Shown here: positions 19,704 through 27,737 of the stretch, in pieces | Layout of the letters: every line of letters begins with the position of its first letter | How positions within the stretch are numbered: position 1 is the stretch's first letter | Source of the DNA: Ruegeria meonggei | Lineage (GTDB): Bacteria > Pseudomonadota > Alphaproteobacteria > Rhodobacterales > Rhodobacteraceae | Reading direction: 5' to 3' | Length of the DNA stretch: 64,000 nt | Assembly (NCBI RefSeq): GCF_900172215.1 | Contig: NZ_FWFP01000008.1 | Span: 124,001-188,000 of the forward strand | Translations under genes and position numbers: made by a program | Notes under the pieces: generated by a model | Databases searched by the model: none | Told to the model about the DNA's origin: nothing | Seen by the model: the letters and a program-made list of their open reading frames with translations, nothing else

Positions 19704-19742
19704 GAGTCATCCTGGATTCGCCGTCAATTTCTTTTTTGAATC
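19704..19742. promoter_or_regulatory. Three clustered GANTC sites upstream of ccrM
   Basis: GAGTC at 19704-19708, GATTC at 19715-19719 and GAATC at 19738-19742 fall within 39 bases of the 106-base gap between rnhB and ccrM. GANTC is the target of CcrM itself. In Caulobacter the ccrM promoter also carries GANTC sites that tie transcription to hemimethylation; the same role here is inferred. Confidence 0.6.
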
Positions 19743-19755
19743 AGCGACTTACAAT

Positions 19756-20373
19756 TTACTCTTGATACAAGATATTGTGCACAGGCTTGAACGAACGTCT
19801 ATGGTGTGGGGTCACACCAAGATTTTGCAGCGCTTGCTTGTGTTGTTTTGACGGATAACCGGCGTTTGTCTCCCAGCCATATCCGGGATGCTGTTGCGCC
19901 AAATCCACCATCAGTTGATCGCGCCAGTTTTTGGCGACGATCGAAGCGGCCGCAATCGACACCGAATAAGCATCACCTTTGACCACCGCCTGCGCCGGAA
20001 GCGCTAGATCGCGCGGAATCATGTTCCCGTCGATCAGCAAGTAATCCGGCGGTGGGTCCAGCGCCGCCACCGCGCGCTCCATCGCCAGATGAGAGGCCCG
20101 CAAGATGTTGATCTCATCAATCTCGGCGACCGAGGCTTGGGCTACGGCAACCTCAGCCCTATCGTGCAGGGCTGCCCCCAGGACAGCGCGCTTTTTCGCG
20201 GCCAGCTTTTTGGAATCGTTCAGCCCTTCGGGGATATCGTCGGGGTTGAGGATAACGGCGGCTGCAACCACCGGGCCGGCCAGTGGTCCACGGCCAACTT
20301 CATCGACGCCGGCAATCCGAAAATAGCCCTTCGCCACGGCGTCTTGTTCAATAGAGTAATCCGGAGATGTCAT
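19756..20373 (-). CDS. rnhB: Ribonuclease HII
   Basis: Removes ribonucleotides from RNA-DNA hybrids and misincorporated ribonucleotides in DNA. The 205-residue product shows the catalytic AGVDEVGRGPLAGPVVAAAV block (DEVGRG), LNDSKKLAAKKR, and the later acidic residue in YLLIDGNMIP, followed by KGDAYSVSIAAASIVAKNWRD. All residues expected for the DEDD active site are in place. It precedes ccrM on the same strand, the neighbour order common in roseobacters, but the gap with GANTC sites suggests ccrM has its own promoter. Confidence 0.96.
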   Translation of the reverse strand: MTSPDYSIEQDAVAKGYFRIAGVDEVGRGPLAGPVVAAAVILNPDDIPEGLNDSKKLAAKKRAVLGAALHDRAEVAVAQASVAEIDEINILRASHLAMERAVAALDPPPDYLLIDGNMIPRDLALPAQAVVKGDAYSVSIAAASIVAKNWRDQLMVDLAQQHPGYGWETNAGYPSKQHKQALQNLGVTPHHRRSFKPVHNILYQE

Positions 20374-20409
20374 AGATCAGGAAAAACGCGTTTTACCGCC
20401 CATCGCAAG

Positions 20410-20441
20410 AAAAAAGAGAGGGCAGCTTGCGCCACCCTCTC
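20410..20441 (-). terminator. Intrinsic terminator of the 20483-20971 gene
   Basis: Arms GAGAGGG (20416-20422) and CCCTCTC (20435-20441) around a 12-base loop. On the minus strand the stem is followed by TTTTTTCTT. It lies about 40 bases after the stop of the His/Lys-rich secreted protein gene and insulates rnhB. Confidence 0.8.
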
Positions 20442-20482
20442 CTGCGCGGCACTTCTGCGGTGCCGCTCCTGCTCGAAGACCG

Positions 20483-20971
20483 TTACCTGTAACTCACGCG
20501 GTATCCCTTTTGGCGCAGGCAACCGGGATGGTACGCCCGTCTGGACTTTTTGCCGTTCCAGAACTTGACCTTGCACTGGTTCGGCAGGCTTTTGCTGTAT
20601 TTGTAGTGTTTGTTGAGGCAACCCGCCCCCAACAGCGGGCGTTTGTGGGAATACGCCTTGAAGGTGCGCAGGCAGCGCTGCGGCAGGTCGTATTTAGCGA
20701 TGTGTTTCGGCAGCGGGCGCACATGATGCGGCCTGATTGCAGGCTTGGGGTGCGCGTGGTGCTTGGGCGGTTGGTACACATGATTGTAGTTATGCGTCAC
20801 CGTGTTTTTCTTGTTCTCATCGCTGAAATGCTTCACGGCAGCGCCGATCAGCGCAATGGCGGCCAGCCCGCCAAGGATGTCCCCGGCATCTGCGGCCCGC
20901 GCCTGTGAGGCCGAGACGCCGGTGACTGCAACCGCTGTTGCCACGATCAGGGCGATAAATTTCTTATGCAT
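20483..20971 (-). CDS. Secreted His/Lys-rich basic protein, function unknown
   Basis: I do not recognise a functional family. The 162-residue product has a clear Sec signal peptide (MHKKFIALIVATAVAVTGVSASQARA, cleavage before ADAGD), then a short hydrophobic glycine/alanine stretch (ILGGLAAIALIGAAV) that could be a membrane or surface segment. The mature protein is strongly basic: a His/Pro-rich middle (YQPPKHHAHPKPAIRPHH) and a C-terminal domain with four cysteines (PQRCL, GAGCL, NQCKV, PGCLR) that could form two disulfides. Such proteins recur in roseobacter genomes as hypothetical proteins. Metal binding through the histidines is speculation. It has its own terminator. Confidence 0.7.
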   Translation of the reverse strand: MHKKFIALIVATAVAVTGVSASQARAADAGDILGGLAAIALIGAAVKHFSDENKKNTVTHNYNHVYQPPKHHAHPKPAIRPHHVRPLPKHIAKYDLPQRCLRTFKAYSHKRPLLGAGCLNKHYKYSKSLPNQCKVKFWNGKKSRRAYHPGCLRQKGYRVSYR

Positions 20972-21148
20972 GGTGCGTGTCCTTCAATAGTCTCAGATAA
21001 GGCCCGGGGCGGGCCGTGTATTCGATGTCCCGACACTGGCTGTCCCCCTGTCAGACAAGCAATAACGCCCCGGTGTTATCCGATAGCAGACCCGCGAAAC
21101 CCCTTAGGTTATTGAATATCGGACCATCCCATGCGCAGGATGCGGCCT

Positions 21149-21436
21149 ATGAAACAGATCCTCTCTTCTCTGGCCGTTATGGCCCTGATATCGCTAGGCA
21201 CTGCGGCGCAGGCGGCCGACTGCTATGCCGACTACAAGGCCAAGCAGGACAATCCGTTGCGCCTGCACTATGGCGTCATGCAAGTCTCGGCCTGTGACAA
21301 AGGGCAGGCCAAAAAAGAGGTTGCCCAACGCCTCAAGGGGTCGGGCTGGACCTTGCTGAACGTCATGTCCGTGTTCGGACCCGAAGGGTTGGATAAAAGG
21401 AAGGCCAATGCCGGAAAATTCTATCTCCGTTACTGA
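21149..21436 (+). CDS. Small exported protein, function unknown
   Basis: A 95-residue product with a Sec signal peptide (MKQILSSLAVMALISLGTAAQA, cleavage before ADCYADY). The mature 70 residues have two cysteines (DCYAD and SACDK), a basic amphipathic middle and an aromatic end, and resemble no family I can name. I prefer the ATG at 21149 over one 18 bases upstream because AGGA lies eight bases before it and the signal peptide is cleaner. Its 3' end overlaps the next gene by 29 bases, so the two are translationally linked and may act together. Confidence 0.68.
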   Translation: MKQILSSLAVMALISLGTAAQAADCYADYKAKQDNPLRLHYGVMQVSACDKGQAKKEVAQRLKGSGWTLLNVMSVFGPEGLDKRKANAGKFYLRY

Positions 21437-22109
21437 GGCCAGACGCTCGGGCGTGCGACTGGTTGGCGCGGGCATCGTTGCAATCGTCCTGATACTGGTG
21501 ACGGCGGCCATTTTCCTGTTCTGGACTCTGCCCGACGCCAATGCCTTCAATGCCCGGGTCGAGCGGCTGTTTATCGAAAGCGACCTGACCTCACAGACCG
21601 AAATTCGCCTGCTTGAGATTCTGGCCCAGTCAGGCACGGCTTTTGCCGACACCTTGTCCAGCTATCGGATGGTGATCTTCGTTCTGCTGGTCTTTGCCAG
21701 CGCGATGCTGGTGACGGCGCTAGTGTTTCTGGTGATGCTGGTGCTGTTGAACCGACGCATGGCACAGATCGAACGCACCGGTATTCAGGTGACTTCGTTG
21801 TTGATCAGCCGCGAGGAAAACACCGTTTACCTGAACAACATGGATTTCAAACTGACCCCGGCGGCGATGGAAACCCTGTCTGTTCTGGCCGAATCCCGGC
21901 TGGATGACGAGGTTCTGTCCGGCGCGCAAATCGAAGGCATGATTTCCGGCCGTGACGCTGCCGATTGCGATGAAGCCGCAGGGGCCACGCGCATAAAACG
22001 GCTGCGGGATACACTTGGCAACCAGATGGTCAGCGAGCTGCTGGTCAAGAACATCGCCAAAAAGGGCTACATGCTGTCCATTGAAAAAGACGTGATCCAG
22101 ATGGTCTGA
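21408..22109 (+). CDS. Membrane protein with C-terminal winged-helix DNA-binding-like domain
   Basis: A 233-residue protein with a hydrophobic segment at about residues 17-40 (LVGAGIVAIVLILVTAAIFLFW) and another at about 87-112 (VIFVLLVFASAMLVTALVFLVML), enclosing a roughly 45-residue loop, then a cytoplasmic C-terminal part. The C-terminal about 90 residues (NTVYLNNMDFKLTPAAMETLSVLAE ... RIKRLRDTLGNQMV ... NIAKKGYML) follow the pattern of OmpR/ToxR-type winged helices, including the final wing-like KGYML. This would be a membrane-tethered regulator with the DNA-binding domain at the C terminus, opposite to ToxR. Good ribosome site AAGGA precedes the ATG. It overlaps the preceding small exported protein gene by 29 bases. 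Confidence 0.68.
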   Translation: MPENSISVTEARRSGVRLVGAGIVAIVLILVTAAIFLFWTLPDANAFNARVERLFIESDLTSQTEIRLLEILAQSGTAFADTLSSYRMVIFVLLVFASAMLVTALVFLVMLVLLNRRMAQIERTGIQVTSLLISREENTVYLNNMDFKLTPAAMETLSVLAESRLDDEVLSGAQIEGMISGRDAADCDEAAGATRIKRLRDTLGNQMVSELLVKNIAKKGYMLSIEKDVIQMV

Positions 22110-22205
22110 GCGCACAGGGTCTGTGTGATAAAATAACGCTCACCCCCCTTGGAAAACCTCAGCCAAAGGCCCATCCTATAGGGACCCGCGCCAGGGAGGT
22201 TGATG

Positions 22206-23777
22206 ATGAACGTTCACACCACACCAAAAGTCAAAGGCTATGGGATCTCAGTTGAACCGTTGAAAGGTCGGGTTGCGATCTACCGGGATGAGATTCTGCT
22301 GGCCGAAAGCACCAATGCCAAGGTCATGTATGAAACGCGGTTGCCGCCGGCGATCTATATCCCGCGCAAAGACGTCTGCATCGATCTGAGCGACGAAACC
22401 GAGTTGCAGACCTTTTGCCCATTTAAAGGAACCGCGACCTATCACGACGTCAGTGTTGGCGGCACGCAAATTGCAAATTCCGTCTGGGCCTATGAAGAAG
22501 CCCTGCCTGAAAGCGTCGCCATTCAGGGTCATATCGGGTTTATGTCCGGCGTCTATACCCGGCTGGATCTGGGTGAGAACACGTTACGCGACCCCGAAGA
22601 TGGCAATATCAGCGGCCCCCTGATCGATTGGCTGATGCGCGGTGCATCCAACAATGACACGCCCGAAGCCTTCACCAAAGCACTGGCCGAGAAGATGCTG
22701 GAACATGGCATCGCCATTCAACGCCTGAGCATCCTGGCTTGGTCGCTGCATCCACTGATCGCAGGCAAGCACTATATTTGGGAAAAGGGTGTGGCCGAAA
22801 TCTCGACCAATGTCCCGACCTATGAAATTCATGACCATCCGGCTTACCTCAACAGTCCACTGCGGCATGTGTCGAACGGGCTGGGCGGCGTACGCCAGCG
22901 TCTGAATGACGAAATTCCTCAAAACAGCTTTCCGATCATGGAGGATCTCAGGGCAAAGGGCGCCACCGATTACGTCGCCATGCCGCTGCCGTTCTCGGAC
23001 GGGCGGACCAATGTTCTGACGCTGACTTGCGATCACCCCGACGGGTTCACCACGGAAAACCTGGGGCTGGTGTTCGAGTGCTCCTCGGTCATTGCTCGGT
23101 TTTACGAAGTTTTTATGCAGCGTGAAAACGCACAGGTCCTGCTTGAAACCTATGTGGGCAAACGTTCAGGTGCCCGCGTTCTGGGTGGCGAGATTCGACG
23201 CGGTGATGGGGATGAGATCGACGCAGCCATCATGTTCTGCGATCTGCGAAACTCTACCAGCCTCGAAGAACAACTTGGCCGAACCGCTTATATCAGCGTG
23301 CTGAACGACTTTTTTGAAACCGTGTCCGGTATCGTGCATGAAAATGGCGGTGAAGTGCTGAAGTTCATCGGCGACGCGGTATTGGCGGTTTTTCCAGCTG
23401 GCGAGGATTCAATAGCCGCGCGCGAAAATGCGCAACGCTCGGCGACTGAAATTGTAGAAAAGCTGGGTGAACTGCGTTCGTCAGGGTCAGACATCCATTG
23501 CGATTGTTCGATTGGCGTGGCCTATGGGCGGGTCACCTATGGTAATGTCGGATCGCGCGAAAGGTTGGACTTTACCGTGATCGGGCAGGCCGCGAATATC
23601 GCCGCCCGGCTGGGGGAATACGGTAAAACGGTCAGCCATCGTATTGTCGTGTCTGCCGATATCCTGCCTGCATGCGCCAATGCTATACCGCTGGGGGATG
23701 TAAAACTGCATAACGTGTCGCAGCCAGTGACGTCCTTTGCCCTCAGAACATCGGCGGATGCAGTGCTGGACGCCTGA
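22206..23777 (+). CDS. Class III adenylate/guanylate cyclase with novel N-terminal region
   Basis: The catalytic domain occupies the last 200 residues: metal aspartates in IMFCDLRNST and KFIGDAVLAVFP, a lysine before the second, FTVIGQAANIAARL with the conserved Asn and Arg. The first about 320 residues contain no membrane segment; an N-terminal piece (ISVEPLKGRVAIYRDEILLAES...) resembles DUF427-type beta folds, with its YIPRKDV block, and a GAF-like region follows. I choose the second ATG of a TTG-ATG-ATG run, at 22206, because GGGAGG lies six bases upstream. It is downstream of the winged-helix gene with a 96-base gap. Signal and product are unknown. Confidence 0.85.
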   Translation: MNVHTTPKVKGYGISVEPLKGRVAIYRDEILLAESTNAKVMYETRLPPAIYIPRKDVCIDLSDETELQTFCPFKGTATYHDVSVGGTQIANSVWAYEEALPESVAIQGHIGFMSGVYTRLDLGENTLRDPEDGNISGPLIDWLMRGASNNDTPEAFTKALAEKMLEHGIAIQRLSILAWSLHPLIAGKHYIWEKGVAEISTNVPTYEIHDHPAYLNSPLRHVSNGLGGVRQRLNDEIPQNSFPIMEDLRAKGATDYVAMPLPFSDGRTNVLTLTCDHPDGFTTENLGLVFECSSVIARFYEVFMQRENAQVLLETYVGKRSGARVLGGEIRRGDGDEIDAAIMFCDLRNSTSLEEQLGRTAYISVLNDFFETVSGIVHENGGEVLKFIGDAVLAVFPAGEDSIAARENAQRSATEIVEKLGELRSSGSDIHCDCSIGVAYGRVTYGNVGSRERLDFTVIGQAANIAARLGEYGKTVSHRIVVSADILPACANAIPLGDVKLHNVSQPVTSFALRTSADAVLDA

Positions 23778-23908
23778 ACCCGGCACCTGTTGTGCGCATC
23801 AATACCTGCCTAACCGCGTTCGACAGTTTCATTCCGCGGGTTCTTCGGACCCCGATACATACCGATAAAAAACCTACGCTCCAAAATGCGCCGGAACCTT
23901 GGGCCTTG

Positions 23909-24700
23909 TTACCCACCCAGCAGGATCAAAGCGGTTTGCGCGGGCGAAATCGCGCTTTGCAATTGGGCAATCTGGCTGCGCGCAAGGAATCGATCTGTCA
24001 GCTGTGCAACTGCGGCCTCATCCTTAAACTGTGCCAGATCATCAGAGCCAGTCACACTTGACAGCCGGTCTTTGAAAACCTCTAACTGCCGATCGATATC
24101 CAGCCGTCCAAAACTGGATGGAAGTCCAAGCGCAGTTTCCATCATACTTCGCAGCGGCGGCAGTCCCATCAGATCAAACCACTTGGTGTCCGCGCTGCCA
24201 GTTTGAGAGGCCAAATCAGACAGGGCATGCTGCGCGTAAAGGGAAATGCGCATCGTCTCATCTGATTCACCAACGGATATTTCGAACCGCGAGACGACAT
24301 TGTCACGCGCGATCTCTTCCATATTGGTGATCAACCCCGTCTTGCGCACATCCCCCGGTCCCAACCCAAACGCCGCAGAAAACTCACGGTATCTTTTGTC
24401 GGACAGACGGTTGGACAGCGCATCATCTGCGTTAGTGCCATCTGACAGCACCTTCTGAATGAAATAGCGGTTGTTTATGTCATCTTCCAAACCAAACGCA
24501 CCCAATGCCACTTGCAGCAAACGACGATCAGACACCAGATCTTCTGCCGATTGCACCTTTGCGATCTTCTCCAGAAAATACTGCGTCTCCCTTTCGTTGA
24601 CGGCCGAAGACGCATATCTGTCGAGCTGTGTATCGTAGTTACGCTGCAGAAAGCGCCAGCCGACAATGCCGCCTGTGGGGATGACAGGCTGGAAAGTCAT
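23909..24700 (-). CDS. DUF1217 flagellar-cluster protein
   Basis: DUF1217 proteins occur in alphaproteobacterial flagellar clusters; their role is not established. The 263-residue product starts MTFQPVIPTGGIVGWRFLQRN and shows the repeated DUF1217 layout of amphipathic helices (YFLEKIAKVQSAEDLVSDRRLLQVALGAFGLEDDI). I use the ATG at 24700, which overlaps the flbT stop by four bases (ATGA), rather than one 60 bases further upstream inside flbT. It is the last gene of the fliC-flaF-flbT-DUF1217 run. No signal peptide is visible, consistent with a cytoplasmic or flagellum-exported protein. Confidence 0.85.
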   Translation of the reverse strand: MTFQPVIPTGGIVGWRFLQRNYDTQLDRYASSAVNERETQYFLEKIAKVQSAEDLVSDRRLLQVALGAFGLEDDINNRYFIQKVLSDGTNADDALSNRLSDKRYREFSAAFGLGPGDVRKTGLITNMEEIARDNVVSRFEISVGESDETMRISLYAQHALSDLASQTGSADTKWFDLMGLPPLRSMMETALGLPSSFGRLDIDRQLEVFKDRLSSVTGSDDLAQFKDEAAVAQLTDRFLARSQIAQLQSAISPAQTALILLGG

Positions 24701-25098
24701 TGCTGATAGGCCATCAATCGCTCTTCTCTGGGCAACAAGGCACGCAGAGATTTCAGACATTTGTAATACTGTTCAGCCAACAAAGCTTCGGTGGCCTCGG
24801 ACAGCACCCGGTGACTGTCGGCGTCGGTGAACACCCGGCTTAGTTCCTCGACCCGCCGCAGCAGTTGCTGACGGGCCTGGTCCGGCTCCATATCACCTGA
24901 CAGCACAAGCTGGGCAGCGTAACATACACGCCGCACAGGCGTATTAACTTCGTCAGGATGAATGGCGTCGCGCAGTCGCAGGACGTTCGCTTGTGGCGTC
25001 ATGATCGAGAACCGGCTGCGGCGGTCCCCGTTTTCCACGACCACGCCATTGATCAATACCCTCTCTTTCGGGGCCAGCTTCAGAACCAGGCCCCCCAT
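24697..25098 (-). CDS. flbT: Flagellin-synthesis regulator FlbT
   Basis: In Caulobacter FlbT binds flagellin mRNA and represses its translation until the hook is finished; FlaF works against or alongside it. The 133-residue length and the opening GGLVLKLAPKERVLINGVVVENGDRRSRFSI are characteristic of FlbT, as is the block RRVCYAAQLVLSGD. It starts at the last base of the flaF stop (one-base overlap), and its own stop overlaps the DUF1217 start, so the three proteins are translationally coupled. It sits downstream of flagellin, its expected target. Confidence 0.95.
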   Translation of the reverse strand: MGGLVLKLAPKERVLINGVVVENGDRRSRFSIMTPQANVLRLRDAIHPDEVNTPVRRVCYAAQLVLSGDMEPDQARQQLLRRVEELSRVFTDADSHRVLSEATEALLAEQYYKCLKSLRALLPREERLMAYQQ

Positions 25099-25472
25099 CA
25101 GCTTGCACCCATCTGTCGCAAGCCACGCAGGACAGCCATATTGATTTCAAGCAAGGGCTCCACCGTTGCCTTGTTACCCAAAATCTGGCTGCTGTGCTGC
25201 TCGGTGAATTCAGCCAGATAGAAAATCCGTGCACGCAATTCATTTGGTAACGCGTTGTCTGAATCCGCGACACCGCTGGCCAGAACGGTCCATAGGCGGC
25301 GGTTTTCATGCAGTGCCTGTACGAACCCTCCGAAATCGGTCTTTTGCCGGGTGGCCGCGGCTTTGAGTCGGTGCGTGATTTTTGAAATAGCCTCGTACTC
25401 GGTGTCGCGCGGGGTGCGCGCGGGGGCTGCGGTCTGAGCGTAGGCCCGATGTGCAAGAGATTGCGGTGTCAC
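25098..25472 (-). CDS. flaF: Flagellar biosynthesis regulator FlaF
   Basis: FlaF is needed for flagellin secretion or synthesis in alphaproteobacteria. The product contains LAHRAYAQTAAPARTPRDTE, then an all-helical body (ENRRLWTVLASGVADSDNALP, LRARIFYLAEFTEQHS) matching the family. An ATG at 25487 is in frame, but its own codons spell the ribosome-binding sequence GGAAGGA located six bases before a GTG at 25472; starting there gives MTPQSLAHRAY, closer to typical FlaF N termini, so I prefer the GTG. Translationally coupled to flbT. Confidence 0.88.
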   Translation of the reverse strand: MTPQSLAHRAYAQTAAPARTPRDTEYEAISKITHRLKAAATRQKTDFGGFVQALHENRRLWTVLASGVADSDNALPNELRARIFYLAEFTEQHSSQILGNKATVEPLLEINMAVLRGLRQMGAS

Positions 25473-25513
25473 TTGAAATCCTTCCAATGGTCCGTCTTCT
25501 GGCGGTCAGGATC

Positions 25514-25533
25514 GGGGCGCGTTTCCGCGCCCC
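25514..25533 (-). terminator. Strong hairpin between flagellin and flaF
   Basis: Perfect arms GGGGCGCG (25514-25521) and CGCGCCCC (25526-25533) with a four-base loop, 17 bases after the flagellin stop. No T tract follows on the minus strand, so it may protect the abundant flagellin mRNA 3' end and reduce read-through to flaF-flbT rather than end transcription fully. Confidence 0.6.
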
Positions 25534-25549
25534 GGTTAGGTTTCGAAAC

Positions 25550-26794
25550 TTAACGGAACAGCGACAGGATCGACTGCGGTGCCTGGTTAGCGATCGACAG
25601 AGACTGTGTGGCCAGCTGCTGCTGTACCTGCAGGGCCTGCAGACAGGCCGAGGTCTCTTCCACGTCGGCATCAACCAGCGAGCCAATACCCGACTTGAAC
25701 GAGTCCGACAGGTTCGAGATGAACTCTTGCTGGGTCTCAATCCGCCCCTGTGCCGAACCAAACGCTGCCGATGCGTCGATGGCGGTGTCGATCAGGCCTT
25801 CGATGGTCCCCAGCGCAGCAATTGCTCCGGCACCTGTTGAAACGTTAATCGATGACAGGGCACCAAGTCCGCCAGAACCCGCGTTGGTGAACTGAGCCGA
25901 CACCGTAACGTCTTGATTTGCATCCGCACCGGCCGCAGCAGTACCCGTTGCAAAGGACAGCGTATTCGGTGCACCGGAAGAATCATAATCGACAGCAACA
26001 CCCGTAATACCAAGCGCATCCACCTGGTTCTTAAGGCCAACGGCGACAAGTGCGTCAGTGTAGTTCGCGTCATAGGTTCCCGATGGATCAAGATCGCTGC
26101 CCTGAATTGTATAGGACACTTCCTGATCGCCAACTCTGATCGAAATACTGTCACCAACTACAAAGTTGGCCGCTGAGCTGTCGATTACGATATCACCAGT
26201 ACCCGCGGTACGGTCCATGGTGAAACCGGCCACATCGCCATCGGTTGTCACACCATCCGAAGTCGCAAGAACGTCTTTGGCGACGTAACCACCAATGGAC
26301 AGGTCTTGTCCGGCAACAGCAATCGACGACGCCGTCACGGCACCGGTGTTGTCACGATCCAACGAAGACAGGATCGACGCAGATCCCCCGTTAACCAAGT
26401 TGAGCCCGTTGAACTGAGCAGCACCGACAACCGAGTTGATCTGCTCCCGCAAAGCGGTCACATCCGTCTGGATTTTATCGCGGTCAACGTTGTCTTCCTG
26501 TGCTGCGACGATCTTTTCCTTCATCTGGGTCAGAAGGTCCGTCACGGTTTCCGACGCGTTTCGCGCCACTGCAACAGTTGACTCACCCAGTGCCAGGCTG
26601 TCTTTGATCGCGTTGAAGCCCTTGACGTCAGACTCCATGACTTTGGAGATCGCCCAGACGGCTGAGTTGTCCTTGGCAGTTGCAACGTCCTTACCGGTCG
26701 AGATCGCGCTCTGGGTTTGCGCCAGGTTCTTGTTGACTGATTTCAGGGTCTGCAGCGCAACCATTGCGCCATTATTGGTCAGAATGCTGGACAT
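25550..26794 (-). CDS. fliC: Flagellin
   Basis: Filament subunit exported through the flagellar type III apparatus. The 414-residue protein has the conserved N-terminal D0/D1 region (SSILTNNGAMVALQTLKSVNKN, ISTGKDVATAKDNSAVWAIS) and C-terminal D1/D0 region (IETQQEFISNLSDSF ... ALQVQQQLATQSLSIANQA ... ILSLFR), with a Thr/Ser/Gly/Asp-rich variable middle at about residues 140-320. The ATG at 26794 is preceded by AAAAGGAAG. It lies alone behind a 207-base upstream gap that should carry its promoter; I could not identify a convincing sigma-28 or sigma-54 site there. flaF and flbT follow directly. Confidence 0.96.
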   Translation of the reverse strand: MSSILTNNGAMVALQTLKSVNKNLAQTQSAISTGKDVATAKDNSAVWAISKVMESDVKGFNAIKDSLALGESTVAVARNASETVTDLLTQMKEKIVAAQEDNVDRDKIQTDVTALREQINSVVGAAQFNGLNLVNGGSASILSSLDRDNTGAVTASSIAVAGQDLSIGGYVAKDVLATSDGVTTDGDVAGFTMDRTAGTGDIVIDSSAANFVVGDSISIRVGDQEVSYTIQGSDLDPSGTYDANYTDALVAVGLKNQVDALGITGVAVDYDSSGAPNTLSFATGTAAAGADANQDVTVSAQFTNAGSGGLGALSSINVSTGAGAIAALGTIEGLIDTAIDASAAFGSAQGRIETQQEFISNLSDSFKSGIGSLVDADVEETSACLQALQVQQQLATQSLSIANQAPQSILSLFR

Positions 26795-27001
26795 AGCTTT
26801 CTTCCTTTTCCGTTCGGGCCCTTTGCGCCCATGCTTTCCCGCACCACATGCGGGCTTTGACATCTTTCTGATCACTGCGACCCGCCGTCGGGCTGTTCGC
26901 GCCACCTGCTGTTCAGGTGCCCGACCACCTTTGACGTCGATCTCCTAACGGAGTGCTAAGGTGCCGCGGCCAGAAAATTCGGATTTGATTTAAACCCGTG
27001 G

Positions 27002-27361
27002 CTATGCCCGTTTCTCCAGCTTCTTATTGCCACGCACCGAAAACCCGCTGCGTTGACCGTCCGCGCCATAGGTGCAGAACTCCTGCCGCACACGCCGAAG
27101 TTCCGCCATACGACCGGCAACAGCGCGAATCCCTTCGGCCGCACTGTTCAACTGGGCCTGATTTCGTGTGACCTTTTTCTGAAGACGCATCAAATCGTCG
27201 CTATCAAAAACCTGCATGTCATTGACCGCACCGATCAGCTTTTCTTTTTCGGGCGCCATTTGGTTCAGCCGATCAAGGTCACCATCGACCAGCGCGGTAC
27301 GTTCAAGATCCAGCACTTCTTCGAGGGATCTGATCAGGTCAGTTTCGGGTTTGGTCGGCAT
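27002..27361 (-). CDS. FlgN-like flagellar protein
   Basis: A 119-residue, highly charged, helical protein (LIRSLEEVLDLERTALVDGDLDRLNQMAPEKEKLIGAVN). This opening, in which a long helix contains ALxxGDxxxL and an EKE-L block, is the FlgN pattern; FlgN is the export chaperone for the hook-associated proteins FlgK and FlgL. The C-terminal 45 residues are basic. It overlaps the rod-binding protein gene by 23 bases and lies between that gene and flagellin on the same strand. Identification relies on helix pattern and context rather than a diagnostic motif. Confidence 0.72.
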   Translation of the reverse strand: MPTKPETDLIRSLEEVLDLERTALVDGDLDRLNQMAPEKEKLIGAVNDMQVFDSDDLMRLQKKVTRNQAQLNSAAEGIRAVAGRMAELRRVRQEFCTYGADGQRSGFSVRGNKKLEKRA

Positions 27362-27626
27362 CGGCTTTCTCCATCAAGGACTGGAACAGGATTTCGGACA
27401 GGCCCACACCGCCGGATTTGGCCAGCTGTTGCGCCTGTTGCTGCACAAGGAACGAGGAAAACTGGTCTTCCCCCTCGCCTCCGCCCAAGGACTGGCGCGC
27501 CTTGCCCAGCCCTGCGGACTTGAGCATGACTGTCAGAAACGCAGCCTCCAACTCGACGGCTGCGGTCTGCATTCGCTCGGCCGTTGTGGGGGCCTGCGCG
27601 GGGGGCGGGGTCGCAGAAATCTTCAT
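27339..27626 (-). CDS. FlgJ-N/CheL-type rod-binding protein
   Basis: A 95-residue protein matching the N-terminal rod-binding domain of FlgJ, without the muramidase domain, as in the alphaproteobacterial protein once called CheL. Key parts are AAVELEAAFLTVMLKSAGLG, a glycine-rich linker (GGGEGEDQFSSFLVQQQAQQLA) and GGVGLSEILFQSLM. I choose the ATG at 27626 because GGAG lies six bases upstream; an ATG seven codons earlier has no such site. It overlaps the FlgN-like gene and is divergent from fliK. It probably caps the rod during assembly. Confidence 0.85.
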   Translation of the reverse strand: MKISATPPPAQAPTTAERMQTAAVELEAAFLTVMLKSAGLGKARQSLGGGEGEDQFSSFLVQQQAQQLAKSGGVGLSEILFQSLMEKADADQTRN

Positions 27627-27737
27627 CGCTTTCTCCGAAATTTGCATCGAACTTTCTTGATCAAAGGCGAAAGCAGTTAAAATAAATGTAACTTCCTGCA
27701 GGCAGGTTTCCGGTCACATAATCGGAGCCGGAGCAAA

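Noticed and set aside
26795..27001. Sigma-28 or sigma-54 promoter for flagellin
   Set aside because: I could not find convincing -35/-10 or -24/-12 elements in this gap.
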